64,000 nucleotides of DNA from Armatimonas rosea. Its GTDB lineage: Bacteria; Armatimonadota; Armatimonadia; Armatimonadales; Armatimonadaceae. Under the pieces are notes generated by a model. The model saw only the letters and a list, made by a program, of their open reading frames with translations. It had not been told where the DNA came from and ran no database searches. The position numbers were made by a program, and so were the translations under genes. The stretch spans positions 802,048 through 866,047 of the forward strand of contig NZ_JACHGW010000004.1 of assembly GCF_014202505.1 (NCBI RefSeq). Direction: 5' to 3'. Below are positions 57,875 to 64,000 of the stretch, in pieces. Each line of letters begins with the position of its first letter. Position 1 is the stretch's first letter.

Positions 57875-60382
57875 ATGGACACTCGTCTTTCTATTCTCCT
57901 GTCCACCATGCCCCTCACCCTTTCGGCACTTCCTCTGAGCCCCGCTCCGCAAGCGGCCAGAGGCGTGCAGGGACAGGCCTTTGTCCCTAAATACTGCGTC
58001 TCCTGCCACCCAAGCCCTGAGAAACTTGACCCCGTAAAGATGCACGATCGCGTCCAGGCAGGAGAGATGCCGCCCAAAGACGCATCCTTACGCCCCAGTC
58101 CCGCAGAGCGTAGCGCGTTTCTCAGCACACTGGCGATGTCGATCACCACGCAGGAGAAAGCGCAGGATGCTCGCCAGGGACGCGCGACTCAGCGGCGGCT
58201 CAATGCCTACGAGTACGAGAATGCACTCCGGGACCTCTTACACGCACCTTGGCTTCAGATCCGTGGGCAGTTCCCCGACGATGGCGAGGCGTTTCGGTTC
58301 AACAAAGTCGGTGAGGCCCTCGATGTCTCCCATGTCCACCTCGCACGCTACCTCACCGCCGCTGACTACGCTCTCCGCGAGGTGATCCGCGCACACGAGA
58401 AGCGCACGCAGCCCCAGACTCAGCGCTACTACGCCCGTGACCAGAAGACTCTCACGAACACGTTTACGCAGAACCCCTTCAATACCTCGCCCGATCGCCA
58501 GTGCTACCCCGTGCTGGGGAGTACCGCGCAGCCCGACGTGCGCAATCGACGTGCCCCGCTCACGGATCCCGCCACCCGCGAGCAAGAGGCGGTCGGCTGG
58601 GTCTCAAGCAACTATGTCACCGGCTTCACCTACCGCTGGGACCAGTTCAAAGCACCTGTCGCCGGACGCTACCGTGTTTCCTTCCGTGGCTACACGCTTT
58701 GGGCTGCCCCCGGTGGCACACAGCGGCGCTTCACCAGCGGGAGCGATAAAGTGGGGACGCCTGGCAAGCCCCGCCCCGATGTGCCTGATTACGACAAGCT
58801 CACGCCAGGGCGCACGGTGGAGCCCATCACGGTCTATACCCGAAATGGTACTCTCAACCGCAGGGTCGGTGCTTTTGACCTTACCCCAGAGCCAACTCGC
58901 CACGAGATTGGAGAGGTCTGGCTTGTCGGTGGAGAAACACTCGTCCCCGATGCCTCCCGTTTCTACCGGTCTCGTCCCCCCGCCTTTAAGAACCCCCTCA
59001 TGACCAAGGACGGCTGTCCCAGTGTCGCGTTTCAATGGATGGAGGTAGAAGGCCCTCTCAACGACGAGAGCTCTGACGCGGGCTACCAGCTTCTCTTTGG
59101 TGGTGACCAGAATCCGGAGCGACTCCTGCGCCGCTTTCTGAGCGCAGCCTACCGCGGCCCGGTAGACGAGAGCGATCTCCAGCGCTTTTTCAAGCTCTAC
59201 CAGGAGCGCCAGAGCGCGGGCCTCAGCACCCAAGAGGCACTTCTCGCCACCTACACCGCCGTGCTCGCATCGCCGCGCTTTCTCTTCCTACAGGAGAAAC
59301 CTGGCCCCCTCGACGACAGGGCGCTCGCGACGCGTCTGGCACTCTTTCTTTGGAACTCCACACCCGATGCCACGCTCCGAGAACGTGCGACCCAGGGTAC
59401 CCTCCATCGCCCCGACGTGCTCCGTGCGGAGACCGAGCGCCTGCTCAATGACCCCAAGGCCCACCGCTTCACTGAGGCGTTTCTGGATTACTGGCTGGAC
59501 CTGCGCAAGATAGAGGACTCCACTCCGTCAACCACGCTCTACAACGACTACTATCTCGATGATGCGTTAGTGGAGGCCGCGATGCTGGAGTCACACCTCA
59601 CGTTTGAGGAGCTCGTGCGCCAGAACCTGCCCGCCCGCAACGTGGTCGATGCAAACTTTATCTTTACCAATGAGCGCCTGGCAACCCACTACGGCCTCCC
59701 TGAGGTTAAGGGGGTCGCGATGCGCCGGGTGACACTTCCCCCCAATAGCCCCCGTGGGGGTTTTCTCACGCAGGCCAGTGTGCTTAAAGTGACCGCCAAT
59801 GGCACGACCACATCCCCGGTGCTGCGCGGCAAGTGGGTGATGGAGCGTATTCTGGGCTACGAAGTGCCTCCACCGCCCCCCGTTCCCGCCGTGGAGCCCG
59901 ATATCCGGGGAGCAGTGACCATCCGTCAGCAGCTCGACAAGCACCGCGCCGATCCGAGCTGCGCCTCGTGCCACAGCAAGATCGACCCACCAGGCTTTGC
60001 CCTAGAGAGCTTCGACGTGATGGGAGCCTGGCGTGAGCGCTACCGAGGGATTGATGAAACCAAGCCGCCTGAGAAAGGGATTGGAAAGAACGGCCAGGCA
60101 TTTGCGTTCCACCAAGGGTTGCCGGTGGACTGCTCGGGCAAGCTCTCCAGTGGCACCCCCTTCACCGATGTACGCGACCTGAAGCACCTACTGGCCCAGG
60201 ATGAGTCGCCCCTTGCGCGCAACCTCGCCAAGCAGCTCGTGATCTATGCTACCGGAGCCCCCATCCGCTTTAGCGACCGCGCGGCGCTAGAGAAAGTGCT
60301 CACGGAGACCAAGCCAAGCCACTACGGTGTCCGGAGCCTCCTCCATGCTGTAGTCCAGAGTGAGTTGTTTCGCCAGAAGTGA
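57875..60382 (+). CDS. DUF1592-type (PSD) haem-binding secreted protein
   Basis: An 835-residue protein with a signal peptide and two c-type haem motifs: C41-x-x-C44-H45 (YCVSCHPSPEK) and C696-x-x-C699-H700 (CASCHSKIDPPGFALE). Between them are the DUF1587, DUF1595, DUF1592 and DUF1588 modules (QRRLNAYEYENALRDLL; QLLFGGDQNPERLLRRFLSAAYRGP; RLALFLWNSTPDATL; PNSPRGGFLTQASVLKVTANGTTTSPVLRGKWVMERILG), and DUF1585 at the end. It starts immediately after the DUF1552 stop. The pair is thought to act in extracytoplasmic redox or polymer degradation; no reaction is proven. Confidence 0.92.
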   Translation: MDTRLSILLSTMPLTLSALPLSPAPQAARGVQGQAFVPKYCVSCHPSPEKLDPVKMHDRVQAGEMPPKDASLRPSPAERSAFLSTLAMSITTQEKAQDARQGRATQRRLNAYEYENALRDLLHAPWLQIRGQFPDDGEAFRFNKVGEALDVSHVHLARYLTAADYALREVIRAHEKRTQPQTQRYYARDQKTLTNTFTQNPFNTSPDRQCYPVLGSTAQPDVRNRRAPLTDPATREQEAVGWVSSNYVTGFTYRWDQFKAPVAGRYRVSFRGYTLWAAPGGTQRRFTSGSDKVGTPGKPRPDVPDYDKLTPGRTVEPITVYTRNGTLNRRVGAFDLTPEPTRHEIGEVWLVGGETLVPDASRFYRSRPPAFKNPLMTKDGCPSVAFQWMEVEGPLNDESSDAGYQLLFGGDQNPERLLRRFLSAAYRGPVDESDLQRFFKLYQERQSAGLSTQEALLATYTAVLASPRFLFLQEKPGPLDDRALATRLALFLWNSTPDATLRERATQGTLHRPDVLRAETERLLNDPKAHRFTEAFLDYWLDLRKIEDSTPSTTLYNDYYLDDALVEAAMLESHLTFEELVRQNLPARNVVDANFIFTNERLATHYGLPEVKGVAMRRVTLPPNSPRGGFLTQASVLKVTANGTTTSPVLRGKWVMERILGYEVPPPPPVPAVEPDIRGAVTIRQQLDKHRADPSCASCHSKIDPPGFALESFDVMGAWRERYRGIDETKPPEKGIGKNGQAFAFHQGLPVDCSGKLSSGTPFTDVRDLKHLLAQDESPLARNLAKQLVIYATGAPIRFSDRAALEKVLTETKPSHYGVRSLLHAVVQSELFRQK

Positions 60383-60406
60383 GCCGGAAACGAGAGCTCC
60401 AACGGC

Positions 60407-60412
60407 TACAAT
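60407..60412 (+). promoter_or_regulatory. -10 box of a probable leaderless promoter
   Basis: GGCTACAAT followed by six bases (GCAACA) and the ATG at 60419. Confidence 0.6.
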
Positions 60413-60418
60413 GCAACA

Positions 60419-63247
60419 ATGGCTTTACTACCAACGGGAACGCTCACTTTTCTCTTCACCGACATTGAGGGCAGCACGAAGCTCTGGGAAGCGCATCCCG
60501 AAGCCATGCGCGGGGCTGTCGCTCGACATGACGCACTTCTTCGACTGGCCGTCGAGCAGAACAAGGGGGTCGTCTTCAAGACGACAGGAGATGGTATTGC
60601 CGCCGCGTTCGCCCTAGCCCTCGATGCCCTCACCGCGACCGTGGACGCGCAGCAAGCCCTACTCACCGAACCATGGCCCCAGGTGACGGTGCTTCGCTCA
60701 CGCATGGGCTTGCACACGGGCTCAGCAGAGCTGCGCGACGGAGACTACTTCGGCACTACACTCAATCGTTGCGCACGACTGATGGCGGCGGGGCATGGCG
60801 GACAAACACTGCTCTCCGATGTCACCCATCAGCTGACCCGGGATGCTCTGCCACCGGATGTGTCTCTGCGCCTTCTGGGAAAGTATCGACTCAAGGACCT
60901 CACACGGCCCGAGACGATCTTTCAGCTGGAGCACCCGACGCTGGTTGCAGAGTTTCCTGCACTGCGAACCCTCGATGCTACGCCCAACAACCTGCCCCAG
61001 CAGGTGACTAGTTTTATCGGTCGAGAAAAGGCAATTGCCGATGTCACCACGCTTCTGGGAAAAACACGCCTGCTCACGCTGATCGGCTCGGGGGGGGCGG
61101 GTAAGACGCGCCTCTCTCTGCAAGCCGCCGCCGACCTGCTAGAGCAGTACCCCGACGGCGTCTGGCTGGTGGAGCTCGCGCCGCTTTCCGAACCATCGCT
61201 GGTGCCTCAAACGGTCACGTCCGTCCTTGGCATCAAGGAGCAGGCAGGGCAAGCGATGACCCAGACACTCACCAGTGGACTCAAAGAGAAGAAACTCTTG
61301 CTCCTTCTGGACAACTGCGAGCATCTGCTACTTGCCTGCGCCCAGATGGTAGCCGCCTTGATCCGTACCTGCCCCAATGTAACCGTGCTGGCAACGAGCC
61401 GTGAGGCACTGGGCATCGGTGGCGAGTACGTCTACCGTATCCCCTCCCTCTCGTTGCCGGACTCGAAGCTGAGCAAGACGGCAACAGTCGCAAGCCTGAG
61501 CCAGTTCGAGGCGGTGCGGCTGTTTATCGACCGGGCACAAGCCGTCAGGTCTGACTTTGCCGTCACCAACCAGAGTGCACCCGCACTTGCCCAGCTGTGC
61601 TACCGATTGGACGGAATCCCTCTGGCCATCGAGCTTGCCGCAGCTCGGGTGCGCTCGCTCACCGTGGAGCAGATCAACGACAAGCTGGACAGCCGCTTTC
61701 GTCTCCTAACGGGGGGAGATCGGTCCGCACTGCCACGCCAGCAGACCCTCCGTGCTCTCATTGACTGGAGCTACGACCTCCTGAAGGAAACGGAGAAGAC
61801 GCTCCTGGCGCGACTGTCCGTCTTTGCAGGGGGGTGGATACTTGAGGCCGCAGAAGCAGTCTGTGCCGGCGACGTTGTGGAAGACTGGGAGGTGCTAGAT
61901 CTGCTGACAAACCTTGCCGATAAGTCGTTGATCCTCTCTGAGGAGACGTCGGGCGAGCAGGCAATGCGCTACCGAATGCTGGAGACGGTTCGCCAGTACG
62001 CGCAGGAGCGGCTCTCGGCGAGCGAGGAAGAGAGCAAGGTTCGGGAGCAGCATGTTGGCTACTTCACTGCACTCGTGGAGGAGGCGGAGCCAAGGCTGAG
62101 TGGACCGGAGCAGCTACTGTGGCTCAACCGTTTGGAGGCCGAACACGATAACCTACGCGCGGCGCTGGATCGCTGTGCGGCGGAGGTAGATGCGGCAGCG
62201 GCTCTCTCAGGCCTGCGTCTGACGGCAGCCCTGCAGAGCTTTTGGGCCGTGCGCGACTACCTAAGCGAAGGGCGTGTCCATCTAGCGCGGGCGCTGGCCC
62301 AGAGGCAGGTGGCGGAGACGGGCGCGACAGACGCACCGGGCAACGTGGCGGTAAAGCAGGCAGTGGCCCGTGCGCTAAACGGAGCCGGTACTCTCGCCTT
62401 CTTCCAGAGTGATTATGTCGCGGCGCGAGCGCACTATGAGCAAAGCCTTCCCCTCTACCGTGAGATCGGCGAACGCGGAGCGGTTCCCGCCGCGCTGATG
62501 AACATAGGCAATGTCGCCTTCTGCCAGGGCGACTATGCCGCCGCGCAGCGAGTGTGCCAGGAAAGCCTTGCCCTCTTGCGCGAGCTTGGGGACAGTGGGG
62601 CAATCCCTTCCGCACTGATGAATGTGGGTTATGCCACCTTCTGTCTGGGCGATTATGCAGCCGCACGGTCGCTCTTTGAAGAAGGTCTTGTCCTGTGCCG
62701 TGAGAGCGGCAACAAACAAGCCATTGCCGGTATGCTGGGCAACCTGGGCAATGTCGTCGGTATCCAGGGCGACTACGCGCTCGCACGGTCGCTGTTGGAG
62801 GAAAGCCTTGCGCTCCAACACGAGCTCGGCAGCAAGGGCGGTCTTGCCGACGGCCTGTACTACCTAGGTGGCCTCACGTTTCATGAGGGCGACTACCCAG
62901 CGGCAGCGGCACTCTACGACGAAAGCCTGGTTCTCTACCGTGAGGTCGGCAACCTGGAAGGTGTCCTCTACAGCCTCTCGGGCCGGGCATCGGTCCGGGC
63001 AAACAGCGAAGACCAGGTTGACGGACAGCAGGCTGCCCTACGGTGGGCGGCAACGCTCTGGGGGGCGTCGGGTGCACTGGAGGAGAGTCTGGGCGCACCG
63101 CTTCCCCCGCACTACCGGGCAGAGCAGGACATCCAAGTGGCAAAGGCCCGAGCGATGCTGAACGACGATGTGGCTTGGACAGCGGCATGGGCTGAGGGTG
63201 CGGCGCTCTCGTGGGAGCAGGCTGTAAAACTCGCACTACGCGAATAG
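60419..63247 (+). CDS. Class III adenylate cyclase fused to STAND ATPase and TPR repeats
   Basis: A 942-residue signalling protein. Residues 8-180 form a class III nucleotide cyclase domain (metal Asp D15 in FTDIEGST and D58 in KTTGDGIAAAF). Residues about 195-520 form an NB-ARC-like/AfsR-type ATPase: GSGGAGKTRLS P-loop at about 220-230, Walker B LLLLDNCEHLL, and sensor-like YRIPSLSLPD, LCYRLDGIPLAIELAAARVRSL. The rest is TPR: at least six 40-residue units with the pattern GDYAAARxLxEESLxLxRE. It has no membrane segment. It probably couples binding of a partner to cAMP formation, though this is inferred. Related proteins are common in Actinobacteria and Chloroflexota. Confidence 0.92.
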   Translation: MALLPTGTLTFLFTDIEGSTKLWEAHPEAMRGAVARHDALLRLAVEQNKGVVFKTTGDGIAAAFALALDALTATVDAQQALLTEPWPQVTVLRSRMGLHTGSAELRDGDYFGTTLNRCARLMAAGHGGQTLLSDVTHQLTRDALPPDVSLRLLGKYRLKDLTRPETIFQLEHPTLVAEFPALRTLDATPNNLPQQVTSFIGREKAIADVTTLLGKTRLLTLIGSGGAGKTRLSLQAAADLLEQYPDGVWLVELAPLSEPSLVPQTVTSVLGIKEQAGQAMTQTLTSGLKEKKLLLLLDNCEHLLLACAQMVAALIRTCPNVTVLATSREALGIGGEYVYRIPSLSLPDSKLSKTATVASLSQFEAVRLFIDRAQAVRSDFAVTNQSAPALAQLCYRLDGIPLAIELAAARVRSLTVEQINDKLDSRFRLLTGGDRSALPRQQTLRALIDWSYDLLKETEKTLLARLSVFAGGWILEAAEAVCAGDVVEDWEVLDLLTNLADKSLILSEETSGEQAMRYRMLETVRQYAQERLSASEEESKVREQHVGYFTALVEEAEPRLSGPEQLLWLNRLEAEHDNLRAALDRCAAEVDAAAALSGLRLTAALQSFWAVRDYLSEGRVHLARALAQRQVAETGATDAPGNVAVKQAVARALNGAGTLAFFQSDYVAARAHYEQSLPLYREIGERGAVPAALMNIGNVAFCQGDYAAAQRVCQESLALLRELGDSGAIPSALMNVGYATFCLGDYAAARSLFEEGLVLCRESGNKQAIAGMLGNLGNVVGIQGDYALARSLLEESLALQHELGSKGGLADGLYYLGGLTFHEGDYPAAAALYDESLVLYREVGNLEGVLYSLSGRASVRANSEDQVDGQQAALRWAATLWGASGALEESLGAPLPPHYRAEQDIQVAKARAMLNDDVAWTAAWAEGAALSWEQAVKLALRE

Positions 63248-63328
63248 GCTGCAGCCGAATAGTGCCCGAGAAGCCGAAGAACTAGGGTCTGTGGATGGCT
63301 GCGCAAGCTCTGGGGCTTTCATTACCGC

Positions 63329-64000
63329 TTAGCTTTTTGGCGTCCAGCGGTACTGATGCCGTAGGAGGCGCTCCTTTTGGATAACTTTGCCCCCCACTTT
63401 GATCGTTCGGTAAAGCTCGACATCAATCCGTCCGGGGCCAAGATGGACGACTCTTGGGGTCAAGGTGACGGTGCGACCCGGCGGGGGAGCGCCCCAGAGC
63501 GTGGCCTGAAGCGTTTGGCCGATAAACGAGTATCCGATATAAACGGGCCCACGGGTCGTGTTGGTGAATTTCAGATCCTTATCGCCGTAGGCCACCGTCG
63601 CATCGCGCCCGAGTGGCAGGTAGCTTACCGGACGGGAGTGGGGATTGACCGCATCAATGCGCAGTCCGGCAAGTGCAGCCGCGTTGAAGAGAGTTCCGGT
63701 GACCTGCGAGACGCCGCCGCCCACACCAGGAACCGTCTCCGCAGCGACAAAAACCATGGCGGTTCGGTAGCCACGTGCCTGTGTCCGTTTGCCAACGACC
63801 TCATTGAGCGAGAAAGTCTCACCTGGAGAGAGCAGCGTCCCGTCGATGCTCTCGGTGGCAATGGAGATATTGTGGTTACGCTTGGCCACCGCGCTGGTCT
63901 TTGTGGTGAAGCGAGCCAAAATTCCCTTAATTCCCTTGAGCTTCTCGACAGACAGAGCCGGCGGAGTCTTTTCCAGTGTGACCATAAAGCGCGTCGTCGT
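63329..64000 (-). CDS. VanW-family protein, 5' end outside the window
   Basis: The minus-strand frame is open to the right edge (upstream codons read TTTRF before the first ATG at 63985), so the protein continues beyond the window. The visible part has the VanW core: GTLLSPGETFSLNEVVGKRTQARGY, then GVGGGVSQVTGTLFNAAALAGL, and NPHSRPVSYLPLGRDATVAYGDKDLKFTN. VanW-type proteins of this kind are usually exported and often linked with peptidoglycan-binding domains. Role unknown. Confidence 0.88.
   Translation of the reverse strand, partial: TTTRFMVTLEKTPPALSVEKLKGIKGILARFTTKTSAVAKRNHNISIATESIDGTLLSPGETFSLNEVVGKRTQARGYRTAMVFVAAETVPGVGGGVSQVTGTLFNAAALAGLRIDAVNPHSRPVSYLPLGRDATVAYGDKDLKFTNTTRGPVYIGYSFIGQTLQATLWGAPPPGRTVTLTPRVVHLGPGRIDVELYRTIKVGGKVIQKERLLRHQYRWTPKS

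Noticed and set aside
1..64000. tRNA or rRNA genes, CRISPR arrays, prophage or complete insertion sequence
   Set aside because: No characteristic tRNA T-loop sequences with cloverleaf context, no rRNA blocks, no spaced repeats, and no phage structural or integrase genes were recognised by reading; a covariance-model scan would be needed to exclude tRNAs with certainty.

Overview
The window looks like a chromosomal segment of a GC-rich, diderm, aerobic-type bacterium, most likely a member of the Armatimonadota (Armatimonas-like). This is inference. It rests on the mix of housekeeping genes (dnaN, folC, valS, secDF, recJ, dapA, asd) with G-family prepilins, Uma2 and DUF559 nuclease-like proteins, a T-box leader in front of valS, outer-membrane barrels, sulfatases with a formylglycine-generating enzyme, and a DUF1552/DUF1592 pair. 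The last two are also typical of Planctomycetota, so that phylum is the main alternative; a T-box would be unexpected there. No rRNA, tRNA or CRISPR array was recognised.

Layout. 1-9.0 kb: esterase, a P-loop kinase fused to a ParB-like domain, an ECF sigma factor with a small anti-sigma-like protein, dnaN, an M14 peptidase with an alpha/beta hydrolase, two tandem prepilins, folC. 9.0-12.2 kb: valS (minus strand) with a T-box leader, its terminator and a large inverted repeat. 12.2-17.5 kb: a Lys/Ala/Pro-rich secreted protein, an MprF-like lysyl-phosphatidylglycerol synthase, a secreted esterase, an outer-membrane protein and a DUF4337 protein. 17.5-26.8 kb: a GH18/NodB/GT2 fusion for an extracellular polysaccharide, a second ECF sigma operon, an OmpR-type two-component pair and a GH116 glycosidase. 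26.8-29.0 kb: an AT-richer island with a GT2 glycosyltransferase. 29.1-37.1 kb: secDF, recJ, and a barrel/histidine kinase/receiver operon. 37.3-43.6 kb: DUF559 protein, PfkB kinase, aldo/keto reductase, and a tight minus-strand operon asd-Uma2-dapA-MOSC-NlpC/P60. 43.9-51.9 kb: a translationally coupled operon of a lipoprotein FGE, a hydrolase, an internally deleted sulfatase, two intact sulfatases and a PhoD-like phosphodiesterase. 52.0-53.4 kb: remnants of broken genes. 53.4-64 kb: aldo/keto reductase-cupin with a divergent AraC regulator, a transposase remnant, a candidate short structured RNA, the DUF1552-DUF1592 pair, an adenylate cyclase/STAND ATPase/TPR protein and a VanW-family protein cut by the window edge.

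Cross-cutting signals. Many first genes of transcription units carry a TANNNT element (most often GGTACAAT or GGTACACT) ending only 5-8 nt before the start codon, without a Shine-Dalgarno. This is the architecture expected for leaderless mRNAs; it also fixes several start codons. At least four families of GC-rich palindromic repeats are scattered between genes, and a 30-bp palindrome sits in frame twice inside valS. The 49-53 kb region holds several genes with internal deletions, truncations or a frameshift, so a sulfated-glycan degradation locus seems to be partly decaying.
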